From Delta-02 sp964513565 (GTDB taxonomy: Bacteria; Desulfobacterota; Syntrophorhabdia; Syntrophorhabdales; Syntrophorhabdaceae), in contig CAZENE010000003.1 in NCBI GenBank assembly GCA_964513565.1, positions 60,481 to 124,480 of the forward strand: a stretch of 64,000 bases of DNA. Direction: 5' to 3'. Under the pieces are notes generated by a model. The model was given only the letters and a program-made list of their open reading frames with translations. It was not told where the DNA came from and made no database searches. This document shows, piece by piece, positions 34,654 through 44,897 of the stretch (positions are counted from its first letter, which is position 1; each line of letters begins with the position of its first letter). The translations under genes and the position numbers were made by a program.

Positions 34654-35478
34654 CTAGAGGAACTGTCCTTTTGCACGCAAATGCAATTCTTTCAGCTTGC
34701 AATCAATCATGTACTCATACATCGAGCGCAGGAAGCAGAATCTTAGACCTGCGCCGCCGTCAAGGAACCCGAGACGCGCAAAGTAAAGCCCGCAAAACAT
34801 TACGATTGGTCTCCCCGGAAGGGAATATACGAGATTTTTTGTTGCTCTGCGCCTTTTTGCAGGGTCTCTGTCTAACAGATCCCAAACGTCCGGTATTTCA
34901 GGAACTTCCGAAAACCAATGCCGGGCCTCCATGGTCGAATAACGGTTATGCTTGTGGAACCAATCCTGGAAACCCTTATTGAAGGGGCGGTGAATCAAGT
35001 GCCCTTCCAGACGGCCGGTTTCTCCATCCGCATGATATTCTTCATTTATGGCCCGTTCGACCCTTACCCTTCCTTTTCGAATGAGGCGGCCGAACCAGGT
35101 CGGATAACCGCTGCTATGCTTGATCCATTTACCCATGAATAAGTCTTTCCGGCGCATCCTGTACATCGCGAGATCCGTATGGTCAGGTTTTGCCTTGATC
35201 TCTGCCGCTAATTCCGCCGAAACTACTTCATCGGCGTCTACCATAAGAATCCAGGAGTGCTTGTATGTTATCTCATCAAGCCCGAAATTCCTCTGGCTGG
35301 CGTAATCGTCGAATTCCCTCTGCACGAAACGAGCCTGGTGCTGCTCCGCAATGTCTCTCGTCCTATCCGTGCTGTATGAGTCAAGAACGACAATGTCGTC
35401 GCACCAGTTGAGGGAATTAAGGCAATGCCCGAGGTTTACCTCCTCTTCCAATGTCAATATCAGCGCGGAAATATTCAT
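34654..35478 (-). CDS. Family 2 glycosyltransferase (WaaE/KdtX-like)
   Basis: A 274-residue transferase beginning ISALILTLEEEVNLGHCLNS, with DDIVVLDSYSTDRT and WILMVDADEVVS. The later RNRY-type motif (HKHNRYSTMEARHW) and the QRNFGLDE segment fit the WaaE branch, which adds sugars to core or polymer chains. Its start codon overlaps the stop of the kinase-like gene by one base. Confidence 0.9.
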   Translation of the reverse strand: MNISALILTLEEEVNLGHCLNSLNWCDDIVVLDSYSTDRTRDIAEQHQARFVQREFDDYASQRNFGLDEITYKHSWILMVDADEVVSAELAAEIKAKPDHTDLAMYRMRRKDLFMGKWIKHSSGYPTWFGRLIRKGRVRVERAINEEYHADGETGRLEGHLIHRPFNKGFQDWFHKHNRYSTMEARHWFSEVPEIPDVWDLLDRDPAKRRRATKNLVYSLPGRPIVMFCGLYFARLGFLDGGAGLRFCFLRSMYEYMIDCKLKELHLRAKGQFL

Positions 35479-36131
35479 TACTCTAAAAGATTTATTTTCA
35501 ATGAATCCGATATTTGCTGTTTTGTGTCCAGTATAGAGCCATTGTTGTTGATTGGTTGCCAGTTATGCATTTGGGACAGATAAGCGTAGAGATCGATCCT
35601 TGTATCGAGTTTATTATCGTGTTCCAATTCAGGCCGGGTGGTAAGGATATTCTCCTTTTTGCGGCAGATAAAGAGAGTTACGGAATCTTTGCCTATTGAT
35701 CTTGTGTATAGTCTGCCGATCCTACTTTTGGCTATCTTTTTCAGGCCGGTATCCGCGATTACATCTATGAGCGTATCCCAGGGTCCTCGTTCGCAAATAA
35801 GAACATTGCACGCATTTTTTTTCCTGGTTATATGGAGATAAGAAGCGATGTTAACGTCGACTGCCTGTAACAATACAAAGATTCTTTTCAGGAAACCCAG
35901 AGATTCGAAATGGTGGTACCCAAAACGTGCCCGGTTCATCTCGCGGTAATAGCTATGGCCGGTAATACGCATAAGAAGAAGGAAGGGTTTTGAGAGATAA
36001 TTGTTAAAACGGGACCAAACCACCAGAGTCTTAAATCCCTTATCGGAAAGACATTCATGGAGCCATCGGGCGAGGTATGATTTTCCCGAGCCGTCAGCGC
36101 CTGTAAGAAATATTATTTTTGGAAAAGGCAT
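35478..36131 (-). CDS. Thymidylate kinase-like P-loop protein
   Basis: A 217-residue protein with a Walker A motif, TGADGSGKSYLARWL, at residue 9 and a kinase-like lid region. It resembles thymidylate kinases that occur inside polysaccharide clusters, but the DR(Y/F) motif of true TMP kinases is replaced by CERGPWDTLIDV. A role in phosphorylating a sugar or lipid precursor is possible; the substrate is unknown. It lies between two glycosyltransferase genes, with a one-base overlap downstream. Confidence 0.78.
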   Translation of the reverse strand: MPFPKIIFLTGADGSGKSYLARWLHECLSDKGFKTLVVWSRFNNYLSKPFLLLMRITGHSYYREMNRARFGYHHFESLGFLKRIFVLLQAVDVNIASYLHITRKKNACNVLICERGPWDTLIDVIADTGLKKIAKSRIGRLYTRSIGKDSVTLFICRKKENILTTRPELEHDNKLDTRIDLYAYLSQMHNWQPINNNGSILDTKQQISDSLKINLLE

Positions 36132-36140
36132 TTCACATGC

Positions 36141-37271
36141 CTACATCCCGAACGTACTCGCCCACTGCGCAGACACTTCTTCCCAGGTCTTTATCGAACT
36201 TTTCCTTTTCCTGCATGCCTCACGCAGTTTCTTATCGAGTCCATTTTCGCTGCAGATCCTTGCCATAGCCCGCGCCAGTTCATCAACGCTGCATTGCCTC
36301 ACAGCGATACCGCATTCGCCGACCGCTTCCGGAAGACCATCAATATCCGAGACGATGAGGGGTGTTTCGCAGCATATGGCTTCTAATACAGATACCGGCA
36401 ATTCCGAAGGCACCAAAGCGAAAGGCATCAGGATGACGGACGCATCGGTCATTTCACTCTGAAGCTCCTTCTTCCCAAGCCAGCCACCTTGCACCGATAC
36501 GATTTTCCCGAGACCCATCGAGTCTGCCAAGGTTTTGATATTCCTTACGGCGCAGGGATCCGCTCCCCGGGCAAGGATCTTCAAGCGTACACCTTTTTCT
36601 GTGACCTTCCTTAACGCTTCGAGCGTGAAAAAAAAACCGCGGATTGCAAGAGGCGAACCAACGTAGAGAAATCGGGTTTCCCTTTTTTCTGCGCCGGATC
36701 GCATACTTATCCAATCGCTGTCAATGCCCGGTGGAATAGCATGGATTCTTGTAGAGCCTCCGGTCAGGCAGGTCAAACGTGTTTTCGTTCTTTCCGACTG
36801 GCAAATAATCCCTTCAAAAAAGGCTTTTAACCTGTGACCCCATAGTGAACCGGGTACAAGCAGCTGTCTGCCATAGCTCAGACGGTCGGCTCTCGTCAGG
36901 TAAGGGAAAGCTTTCAGCGTTTCCAGGGCAGTGTAGAATGGATAAGAAATGTATGCAAATACTCGGTATCTTCCTGCGGAGGAATACCATCGTGAACTGA
37001 CCAGGCTTAAGGGCGTGACCGAGACAATGATAATATCCGGTCGAATGCTCTCGAGCAAGGCTTCCATTTCATCGGAATTATGGCCGCGCAGGGTTTTTAC
37101 CGTATGGATTGCAATACTACTTATCCTGCCATTACCGGGCCGGTCCGTGATAATATCCACGGCATGGCCCATCTTGACAAACCTTTGCGAAACCTCATAA
37201 ACAGTAACCCATGGTTGGAGACGGATAACATCTTTGTCAAAACCAGGTAAACAGAATACGACTCTCATCAT
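36141..37271 (-). CDS. Family 4 glycosyltransferase
   Basis: A GT-B transferase of 376 residues. The C-terminal nucleotide-sugar domain contains FLYVGSPLAIRGFFFTLEAL, VQGGWLGKKELQSEM and the E-x7-E motif in PSELPVSVLEAICCETPLIV. The N-domain begins MMRVVFCLPGFDKDV. It acts on the cytoplasmic side of the membrane in building the repeat unit; the sugar is unknown. Confidence 0.88.
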   Translation of the reverse strand: MMRVVFCLPGFDKDVIRLQPWVTVYEVSQRFVKMGHAVDIITDRPGNGRISSIAIHTVKTLRGHNSDEMEALLESIRPDIIIVSVTPLSLVSSRWYSSAGRYRVFAYISYPFYTALETLKAFPYLTRADRLSYGRQLLVPGSLWGHRLKAFFEGIICQSERTKTRLTCLTGGSTRIHAIPPGIDSDWISMRSGAEKRETRFLYVGSPLAIRGFFFTLEALRKVTEKGVRLKILARGADPCAVRNIKTLADSMGLGKIVSVQGGWLGKKELQSEMTDASVILMPFALVPSELPVSVLEAICCETPLIVSDIDGLPEAVGECGIAVRQCSVDELARAMARICSENGLDKKLREACRKRKSSIKTWEEVSAQWASTFGM

Positions 37272-37274
37272 CAG

Positions 37275-37949
37275 TCAGGCCACCCCAAGCCGATCATTCT
37301 TCAATACGATGCGGGGATCTTTCACGATCTCGCCGAAGTCCATTCCACCTTGAAAACCCTGCATGTCTCCTCGCTTGAACACGACGATAGGTTTTTCGTC
37401 TTCTCTCATCTGTTTTTTCAAAAAATGCACACTGTCCACAACTTGAAGGTCCACTGGCATAACGAGGCAAAAAGCATAGATCCTCATCAAAAATCCGACA
37501 GGAAGGGCTATTAATCCTATGATGTCCTTGCGCCTGATAACGCGTAGGTCCAGATCGCTTCTCCGATGAAATTGACCCCTGCACATGCTGCCGTATATTA
37601 GGATGTAATCTACAGAGGCTGTTTTTCTGAATATTGTGTTCACGCCCCCAATGAATGCAAGGACCGCAGGAAGCCCCGGATTCCGCATCCAACCGAAACT
37701 ATCAAGCATGTATACCCAGAAATTGCCAGTCAAGAACCAAAAAAAGGTGTGAATCACTAGGAATAAAACCAGGACCGGCAGGAGGGACAGGATATCTGCA
37801 ATCCGCAGGAATGAGACCAGCACTGCGAGCACCGCGCCTTCGCAGAAAATCCGGAAATATCTCTCGCTTCGGTCTGTCGCATGGATGGCTTGGATTGTCC
37901 AACCGACCGGTATGTTCCTCAATGCCCTGTATGTTCCCATTTTTCTCAT
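37275..37949 (-). CDS. Membrane-anchored nucleotidyltransferase-fold protein
   Basis: A 224-residue protein with two N-terminal membrane helices (about residues 33-80) and a Pol beta-type nucleotidyltransferase motif, IYGSMCRGQFHRRSDLDLRV (about residues 117-136). The GS and DxD elements for Mg-NTP binding are present. The combination of membrane anchor and minimal nucleotidyltransferase inside a polysaccharide locus is uncommon to me. It could nucleotidylate a lipid-linked sugar or a protein; no function is assigned. Confidence 0.75.
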   Translation of the reverse strand: MRKMGTYRALRNIPVGWTIQAIHATDRSERYFRIFCEGAVLAVLVSFLRIADILSLLPVLVLFLVIHTFFWFLTGNFWVYMLDSFGWMRNPGLPAVLAFIGGVNTIFRKTASVDYILIYGSMCRGQFHRRSDLDLRVIRRKDIIGLIALPVGFLMRIYAFCLVMPVDLQVVDSVHFLKKQMREDEKPIVVFKRGDMQGFQGGMDFGEIVKDPRIVLKNDRLGVA

Positions 37950-37970
37950 GATTATTGATGATTGAGCATG

Positions 37971-39101
37971 TTAGCCATCGCCGGCATATCGTCCGGCACA
38001 TTTCATGAACCATTGCGCTGTCTTATCGACCATTTTCTCAGATGTAAAATGGGAAACAAATCTTTCTCGTGCATTTTGGGCCATTTGTTTTCTTCTGGCG
38101 GGATCATCGGCCAGAGCGTATATGCCTTCGGCGAGCGCCTCTGCGTTTGCGACTGGGACCAGTATCGCTTCGCATTCATCGCTGATTGCTTCGGGGTTTC
38201 CCCCTGCACGTGTTGCCACAATGGGCAAGCCTGCCCGCATTGCTTCTAACAGGGCAATAGAAAAATGTTCTGCATATGAGGACATAATAAAGATATCCAG
38301 CGCTGGAAGGCATTCCGTGATGTCAGGCCGGTATCCTGGCAATGACACATATTTCCCGATATTAAGTCTTATGATCTTCTCCCTGAGAAGATCTCTTTGG
38401 GGCCCGTCACCCCAGATGACGAAACGGAGATTTCGACGCCGTTGCGTAATAATGGCCATTGCCTCCAGGAAACATTCAAGGCCTTTTATGGCTACCAACC
38501 GACAGGCTGTACCAGCCAATAAATTATCAGTGGCAATCCCCAATTGACTGCGCACGGCATCTCGGGAATTAGTTGTGATGGGATCAGGATTAATACCGTT
38601 GTGGATGACCGATATTTTGTTTTGATCTATGCCGTGGCGGATAAGCGCCTCTTTTGAAAAATATGATACAGTGACGATCTCTTTCACATAATGTCCAAAA
38701 AGGACCTGGATAGAAAGATCAATGAACGGTTTACGTATCCTTTGCATTGGTGTGCCTGCGTAATAATTTCCATGCCACGAGGATACCAGGGGAATATGGT
38801 TCCCTGTTACAGCTCCTACAAATGCCCCGTTAAACCCATGGGACATAATTAGATCGGGGGAATAATTTTGCACAATTGTCCGGACCTTGGAAATCCATGA
38901 AAAATCGCTACGGCCTTTTATTTTCACGATTTCCATATTCATTGAAGTTGCGTTGCCTTCATCAAAAGGCCATTCCGGTCCATTTATACAGATGCTTTTC
39001 ATGCAAAGAGGGGCATATGAGCCTACATTTTCTATATGATGAGCATAGGTGGCCACTCCGCCGGGCATAAAACCCCAGTGAATACTCAGTATATCGATCA
39101 T
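37971..39101 (-). CDS. Family 4 glycosyltransferase
   Basis: A second GT-B enzyme, 376 residues long. The N-domain starts IDILSIHWGFMPGGVATYAH with the glycine loop of the family. VSVIHNGINPDP-type sequence (ISVIHNGINPD) and RLVAIKGLECFLEA lead into the donor-binding domain, and the E-x7-E motif lies in SSYAEHFSIALLEAMRAGLP. It belongs to the repeat-unit assembly set of the locus. Confidence 0.92.
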   Translation of the reverse strand: MIDILSIHWGFMPGGVATYAHHIENVGSYAPLCMKSICINGPEWPFDEGNATSMNMEIVKIKGRSDFSWISKVRTIVQNYSPDLIMSHGFNGAFVGAVTGNHIPLVSSWHGNYYAGTPMQRIRKPFIDLSIQVLFGHYVKEIVTVSYFSKEALIRHGIDQNKISVIHNGINPDPITTNSRDAVRSQLGIATDNLLAGTACRLVAIKGLECFLEAMAIITQRRRNLRFVIWGDGPQRDLLREKIIRLNIGKYVSLPGYRPDITECLPALDIFIMSSYAEHFSIALLEAMRAGLPIVATRAGGNPEAISDECEAILVPVANAEALAEGIYALADDPARRKQMAQNARERFVSHFTSEKMVDKTAQWFMKCAGRYAGDG

Positions 39102-39171
39102 CTTATCGCGGACACTAATTCCTCAGAAATTGCCTTGCGGAATTTCGGACGGCGACTCCTCCAGGCCGCGG

Positions 39172-40860
39172 CTATTTTTGAAAAGGTCCAATATTAATAC
39201 CTGTTTTGCCGGGAACAGGATTATTGTAAAAATCCCGTGAAAGGCCGGCATCCGTACCGCGCCCTATGCACGGCGAACTCGGTTCTAGGCCGGTTAAATT
39301 GCCGAGGAGCCCGGGATTACCAACAATTGAATCCTTCTCCTGGCGTTGATCATAAGAGTAATATCCCTTAATTTTGCCTATTATATGACTGTGATCGTAT
39401 ATCCTTCCGCCGTATTTAATGGCAATTCCTCCCGTGCGATAGAACAGGTTGTTCGAGAATGCCCAGTTTTTATATCCATCGCGGGAATCAGCCATGATCT
39501 CGTAAATACCCTGGTTGTTATGAAAAATATTGTTTTTTACTTGTAAACCATCATTCTCCCGATCAAGTATCCTGAGCGCTGCCCATTCGCCCGGGGATGT
39601 TCCCCCATTAATAAATAAATTGTTGAATATCCTACATCCTCTGGCACTAGAGGTTGATCTGCCTCCACCTATTCTGATCCCCTCATTCGAGTTTCTGCTT
39701 CCATACACGGCCCAACGGTCTATTATATTGTATTCCGCAGAACCATTGTCAGAGTTTTCCGCAAACTGGATCGCCGTTCCGGCCGCATTTTTGACGTGGC
39801 ATCGTTTGACTAAACCGTTTGGGCTCTGGACGAACGAAACTACGGCGTCAACTTTTTGTGCCCCGGCATGAGCGTTGTCGTGTAAAAAACATCCTTCAAT
39901 TACAACACCCGGGGAATTCCAAACACCTATCAGTCCCATATCGCCGAAGTCGGTTGACAGGTTCCCGCAATTGGCGACGATGCAGTTTATGATTTTGTTT
40001 CCCGGTCCCGCCGTCGAAACATATAGACCGGTACTGCCATGACCATATGAAACGAGTCCTTCGAACCGGCAGTTCGTCGAACCGGTTCCGATCACCGCTC
40101 CGCAGTTGTTATGGTTGCTGAGGATACCGTTCTTGTAGATAACGTGATCCGAGAATTCTACCAGGACCAGGCATGACCGATCCTCCTTGCCATGGTCTGT
40201 GCGGCCGCCGGGACCTATACAGTCTACACCGTCGATCACAACATGCCTGCTTCCTTTTACGTGTATGGCATAATCCCGTGTTCCCACATCTATAGGGCCG
40301 GGATTTTCATTATCATTCCTGATATAGAATTCGCCTTTGTTGATGGGTGCATAAAAATATTTTTCTTCCATATCAGATAGATCCGGGGGTACCGGCAATG
40401 CAGAATTATATTTATGGTAACGCGGGAGGCGCACCCCTTTGAGCATTGCCCCCCATGTATTGCTCACCCCTTTTATTTTTCCCTTCCACACCTTCAAGTG
40501 ACCCTTATTTATGTGCAAAACCCAGGATGAATAGCTGTTTGAAGTCTTGATCCTGGGGTTGTTTCCATCCCCGTAGGCCGCAAAAACTATCGGCCGATCC
40601 TCCGTACCCGAGGAAGTAATGGTGAGCTTCTCTTCCCATACGCTGTCCCTTGCAAAATAAACCGAGTCTCCCGGCTGCAGAATAATTCTGTTGACGTGGG
40701 CGATAGTTCTCCACGGTCTTTCCGCGGCTCTGCCGTCATTAGTATCCTTTCCGGTGTGGGCATTTACGAAGTATTCGATCCCATAAGATGAATTTGCATT
40801 CACGAGTAACATTAGAAAAACGGCAATCACGAAGAAACATATCATCAGCCGACTGACCAT
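39172..40860 (-). CDS. Secreted right-handed parallel beta-helix protein
   Basis: A 562-residue protein with a signal peptide (MICFFVIAVFLMLLVNANSS) followed by EYFVNAHTGKDTNDGRAAER, the usual N-cap of pectate-lyase-like beta-helix proteins. Repeated strand turns such as NKIINCIVANCGN, GVVIEGCFLHDNAH and LQVKNNIFHNNQG follow. It probably binds or cleaves polysaccharide in the periplasm, for example as a lyase or epimerase acting on the polymer made here; catalytic residues cannot be assigned. Confidence 0.82.
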   Translation of the reverse strand: MVSRLMICFFVIAVFLMLLVNANSSYGIEYFVNAHTGKDTNDGRAAERPWRTIAHVNRIILQPGDSVYFARDSVWEEKLTITSSGTEDRPIVFAAYGDGNNPRIKTSNSYSSWVLHINKGHLKVWKGKIKGVSNTWGAMLKGVRLPRYHKYNSALPVPPDLSDMEEKYFYAPINKGEFYIRNDNENPGPIDVGTRDYAIHVKGSRHVVIDGVDCIGPGGRTDHGKEDRSCLVLVEFSDHVIYKNGILSNHNNCGAVIGTGSTNCRFEGLVSYGHGSTGLYVSTAGPGNKIINCIVANCGNLSTDFGDMGLIGVWNSPGVVIEGCFLHDNAHAGAQKVDAVVSFVQSPNGLVKRCHVKNAAGTAIQFAENSDNGSAEYNIIDRWAVYGSRNSNEGIRIGGGRSTSSARGCRIFNNLFINGGTSPGEWAALRILDRENDGLQVKNNIFHNNQGIYEIMADSRDGYKNWAFSNNLFYRTGGIAIKYGGRIYDHSHIIGKIKGYYSYDQRQEKDSIVGNPGLLGNLTGLEPSSPCIGRGTDAGLSRDFYNNPVPGKTGINIGPFQK

Positions 40861-40881
40861 ATATTTAATATCAGATGAATT

Positions 40882-42234
40882 TCAAGCTGGATTCGCCAAC
40901 GCGACCGATCGCTTTTGCTTAGTGGCTGCTATTATGCAGTAGCTGATGATAACGCTGTACAACATAAAGCTGTGATCGACATAGACGAAAGTGGTGCCGG
41001 AGATCGAGCGTATTGTGGAGAAAAGGACGAGGGTGGCAATTTCGATGTGCATTTTTTTTTCTTTTTCCTTGAACCAGGCAGGAGGAAAGAAAAATGTGGC
41101 AGTGATGGTTTTTAATACCCATAGCAGGCACAGGGCCCAGGGCACGAAACCGATGAGGCCGCTGTTGACAAGGACCTCAAAGTATGAACTATGCAAGTGG
41201 TTTCCAAAGGACGATGCACGACCCTCCTGGAACCGAACCCCTGCCGCCATTCCGTAGCCAAGAACCGGGGATTTTTTGAATTCTTTCCACGAATATTTCC
41301 ATGCCGGAAGGCGGCCCGACCAGGTGTCCAACTGTTTTGCGGACTGCCCCCTGTTGTAGTACTTCACAATGTTCTCATTGACGCAGGAAAGATTTTGAGA
41401 AACAAAAATTAATGCTCCTGCGACGATCAAAAGGCAGATAGACAAAAATCTTTTGTGACACATAAGGCAGAAGAAAGTGCATGCAATGATCCCCGCAATG
41501 ACCGCTCTCGATTGCGCCAGAATTGAAACGGTCAGGCTGGTAATGAAAAGTGAAAAGTAAAAGAATTTAGACTTCACTTCCCTCTGTGCTATCAACCTGT
41601 TAAGGCCAACGAGCGTGATTATGCCCGCAATGAAACCGAGGCTATTCGGATTGGTTTTGATTATCCACCCATGAAGCATTTTTAATAACATATCTTCCTT
41701 GTAGCTAAAGGCTCTTTCCGGATCAATCAGGCCTCCTATGATAAATGAGAGGAGAAGGACAACAAAGAACAGGTACTGTATGGCTATGAATTTTTTAACA
41801 AAGAAATATTCGGGTTCATATGACACAGCGAGAAGCACCGCAAGCGCGGGAAGGATCATGAAAGATCCCTTATAAATCGAAAAGGCGGGATAGGGGGAGT
41901 AAATGCCGGAGATTACACCGAAAACGGCATACAATAAAAGACAAATCAGCCCAAATTTGATCCGTCCGAGGGAATGTACCCTTCCAAAGAAACTGGCCAA
42001 AAGGATTGAACCCGCAAGTGGAACAAGGACAAGCTGAATACCATTGCTTAACGCCAGATTATCGGATTCAATTTTTCCAAAATTAATTATGGCCACAAAA
42101 ATGACCAACCATGCCCAGTGAACCGGTTTCCAGCCTTGAAGAGTATCCTTGATGCTTTTTGCCAACCGTGTTTTATTGTAAATGATGCCAACGATAAGAA
42201 CGACAAAGCTGACCCCTAATAAATAGCGCACCAT
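40882..42234 (-). CDS. O-antigen ligase/polymerase (Wzy/WaaL-like)
   Basis: An inner-membrane protein of 450 residues with about eleven to twelve helices. The large periplasmic loop holds WSGRLPAWKYSWKEFKKSPV followed by LGYG and HLHSSYFEVLVNSGLIGF, the Wzy_C signature with its conserved His. It either polymerises repeat units or transfers polymer to an acceptor. In exosortase loci this protein type is standard. Confidence 0.9.
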   Translation of the reverse strand: MVRYLLGVSFVVLIVGIIYNKTRLAKSIKDTLQGWKPVHWAWLVIFVAIINFGKIESDNLALSNGIQLVLVPLAGSILLASFFGRVHSLGRIKFGLICLLLYAVFGVISGIYSPYPAFSIYKGSFMILPALAVLLAVSYEPEYFFVKKFIAIQYLFFVVLLLSFIIGGLIDPERAFSYKEDMLLKMLHGWIIKTNPNSLGFIAGIITLVGLNRLIAQREVKSKFFYFSLFITSLTVSILAQSRAVIAGIIACTFFCLMCHKRFLSICLLIVAGALIFVSQNLSCVNENIVKYYNRGQSAKQLDTWSGRLPAWKYSWKEFKKSPVLGYGMAAGVRFQEGRASSFGNHLHSSYFEVLVNSGLIGFVPWALCLLWVLKTITATFFFPPAWFKEKEKKMHIEIATLVLFSTIRSISGTTFVYVDHSFMLYSVIISYCIIAATKQKRSVALANPA

Positions 42235-42317
42235 GGCCGAAAAATCCTAAGTACCGTCTTTCTTTGATCTAATCTCTTTTTATGCTTTCCTGGGTCGCTT
42301 GTGATGCACATAGAAAA

Positions 42318-43289
42318 TTATTTTGGTTTCAATACCCGGAAATAGGAATAGGCATTTGCAGTCCAGTTGCCGGGGAAAAGGCTGCATATATAAAGTCCGA
42401 ACCGTTGAATTTTAAGTCTGAATGTCCTGGGAAAGCTTGCCAGAATATATTTCCTGGCTATGTCCGGTCTGCCGGCGAAAGCAATATATTTTTTCGCTAT
42501 GATTAGCTGAAGGGCGGAGACATAGTCTTGGAGATCTTTCTCCATCGTTTTTGAGACTTTTCCTCGCGCGATAGCCTCGAGTGCTTCGTTTATGAATGGA
42601 CGATCAAACATACGGCCATAATAAATTTTACTGAGGCGGTTCCGGGAATTTTGATAACAGGTAATACCGGTCATTGTGCTATATGCGATGGGGAATCGAA
42701 GGGCAATCCTTTCCCAGAGGTCTTTATCCTCTGCTAAATGGATTCCGGGCCTGAATTTACCCACTAATGAAAAAACTGACTTTGGTATTGCCACAGCGGA
42801 GGTTCCAATAGGGGATGAAGACCTCAACGCGGCACGGAAATAACTTGGTATCAACCCTTCCCAGGGTGCCGCGGGAATGCTATGGAACCTTGGAGTAATC
42901 TTGTCGCCTCCTTCTGTGATTATCTCATAAGCGGTAGCGTAGGCGCCGGCTTCGAGATGCGCCTCCCTTAACCTCAGGATAATTTCCAGGAAATCGGGCC
43001 TCCACGCATCGTCCGCATCCAGGAAGGCTACCAACTCACCACTGGCTCTCTGCACGCCCCGATTTCTCGCACATGATACTCCCGAATTGGCCTGGCGGAA
43101 TAATTTGACCCGGGGATCCTTAATCTCGCTCACGATCATAGGCCCCTTATCGGTCGAACCATCATCGATGACGATCAATTCGAAATTTGGATAGTTTTGT
43201 CTCAAAACCGAATTGATCGCTCTTTCGATTTCTCTCTCCTTATTCCAAAGCGGAATAACAATACTGAACTTTAGACTGGCCATACCCAT
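42318..43289 (-). CDS. Family 2 glycosyltransferase
   Basis: A roughly 323-residue GT-A transferase: FSIVIPLWNKEREIERAINS, LIVIDDGSTDKGPM, GVSCARNRGVQRASGELVAF and LDADDAW are clear. The open frame extends to 43400, but that part overlaps the flippase gene, so ATG 43289 (or 43283) is the likely start although no strong ribosome binding site is seen. It is encoded directly after the flippase. Confidence 0.87.
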   Translation of the reverse strand: MGMASLKFSIVIPLWNKEREIERAINSVLRQNYPNFELIVIDDGSTDKGPMIVSEIKDPRVKLFRQANSGVSCARNRGVQRASGELVAFLDADDAWRPDFLEIILRLREAHLEAGAYATAYEIITEGGDKITPRFHSIPAAPWEGLIPSYFRAALRSSSPIGTSAVAIPKSVFSLVGKFRPGIHLAEDKDLWERIALRFPIAYSTMTGITCYQNSRNRLSKIYYGRMFDRPFINEALEAIARGKVSKTMEKDLQDYVSALQLIIAKKYIAFAGRPDIARKYILASFPRTFRLKIQRFGLYICSLFPGNWTANAYSYFRVLKPK

Positions 43290-43333
43290 TTGAATGAAGG
43301 GAGATCCATATTTTAAACCGCCGGTGTCGGGTT

Positions 43334-44782
43334 CTATCCCCGCTGATGTTTCCGCAAGTCGAGAAGTATTAGCGACCAATATAGGGCGGTAGCGATGCAT
43401 TGGGATAAAAGCAAAGCGAGTGCCGCCCCCACGTCTCCCATGGAGGGGATTAAAATTAAACAGAAGATGGTACTAATTATGCCGCCAAGAACAACATTAG
43501 CAAAATAAAGCTTTTCCTTCTTGATCGAAACAATATATTGAGAAGCAATGATCTCCAAAGCATAAACAAGGGCATATACGCCTAATATTCTTAAGGTATT
43601 AACGGCCGTTAGGAATTCCGGATTATACAAAATACTGATTATCAATTTCGGATAAACAATTGATGTGAAGCTTAAGGGAAATGCGATAACCAACATCACT
43701 GTTGAATACTTAAGCAAGAATTGAATTCGCTCGCGGCTCTCAACCGCTTTTCTGGTTATCCGCGCGGTTCCCGGATTTGCTACCCGTGAGACTTGTGTGA
43801 GAATAAGTATAGCCACTGTTGTAATTTGCCAGGCGGCTGCATAGCCGCCTAATGATGCATTACCGCGATAAAATATTAAAAACACTTTATTGATCTCACC
43901 CATACAAACGCCTGCCAAAGCAGTTCCCCACATAAGTGAATTGTTTCTGGCTAATGAAAATACGTCACGTAACAATGATGCTGCACTTTTTCCAAAATTA
44001 ATTCTCTTTAACGCCCAAGAATATTGCATCAGCAAATAGAAAGATACAGTGATGATAAGAAATATACCAAGCCAGAACACGTTGAGGCTTTTCGGTATGA
44101 AGATCAACATATACCATACCGCCAGGAAATATAGGGAACGTTGTATGAGGTTGTAAATGGCATGGCGGCTCATCCTGGCCCAGCTGTCGTAAATACCTTT
44201 CAGTTCAAGGCCTAACATTGATTGACCCAGCGCTACCAGGATGACCCCCCACATCAGCCCGCTGTTTACCGGTAAATGGCTTTTCCAGACAAGCAGACCC
44301 GCCGCTACAAAGAAAAACATAAAAAAATGCAAAAAAATACTCGAAACTGCAAGCTTGTCAAACCTTGCAGGGTAGTGTATCAGGTCCCTGACAAGCGTCC
44401 TGTCCAGTCCAAACCGTATTATAACCCCGCCATATGAGGCAATGACAATACCGTATGCAAAGAGGCCAAACTCTGCTTTTCCTAGGGTATTTGCGATTTT
44501 TACCTGTGTGAAAAATCCTATGCCTGCTACAAATGAATTTATGATGACCAGCACAAAAAGATTCTGGAGATTTGTCTTTTGTGCATCGGCCATCTCAAGA
44601 AGCCATTTAATCTTTGATCGAAGATTGTCCGGTAATAAAGAGAAAAGGAGGGAAAAGGCACCCATGAGGCGGGGAGTCACCATCTTTTCGTTCCCCGGGC
44701 GGCGAATTCCCATCGATTCCTTCGGTGTTTTCTTTGCCAGGGAGATGAGCTCCGGATGTTTTACACGAGATAGACGATACAT
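43334..44782 (-). CDS. Polysaccharide flippase (Wzx/MATE-like)
   Basis: A membrane protein of up to 482 residues with about twelve to fourteen helices and the RfbX-type start QNLFVLVIINSFVAGIGFFT then QVKIANTLGKAEFGLFAYG. It moves lipid-linked repeat units across the inner membrane. The start at 44782 has only a weak AAGG next to it; ATG 44713 with AAGGA 4 bases upstream is an alternative. It is the first biosynthetic gene of the minus-strand run. Confidence 0.9.
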   Translation of the reverse strand: MYRLSRVKHPELISLAKKTPKESMGIRRPGNEKMVTPRLMGAFSLLFSLLPDNLRSKIKWLLEMADAQKTNLQNLFVLVIINSFVAGIGFFTQVKIANTLGKAEFGLFAYGIVIASYGGVIIRFGLDRTLVRDLIHYPARFDKLAVSSIFLHFFMFFFVAAGLLVWKSHLPVNSGLMWGVILVALGQSMLGLELKGIYDSWARMSRHAIYNLIQRSLYFLAVWYMLIFIPKSLNVFWLGIFLIITVSFYLLMQYSWALKRINFGKSAASLLRDVFSLARNNSLMWGTALAGVCMGEINKVFLIFYRGNASLGGYAAAWQITTVAILILTQVSRVANPGTARITRKAVESRERIQFLLKYSTVMLVIAFPLSFTSIVYPKLIISILYNPEFLTAVNTLRILGVYALVYALEIIASQYIVSIKKEKLYFANVVLGGIISTIFCLILIPSMGDVGAALALLLSQCIATALYWSLILLDLRKHQRG

Positions 44783-44897
44783 GCCTTAGTGGCCGGAATC
44801 AAGCAGAATACCCGGTCCCACGGGGTCCCGGGGACATCAGGAAATGAATAGTATCAGATTATGATCATTGACTTTCCGGTTCAATGACCAGCAGGTG

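Noticed and set aside
44800..44860. GC-rich CCCGG/CCGGG hairpin between the CTERM gene and the flippase gene
   Set aside because: The stem is broken and no T-run follows on the minus strand, so I did not call it a terminator.
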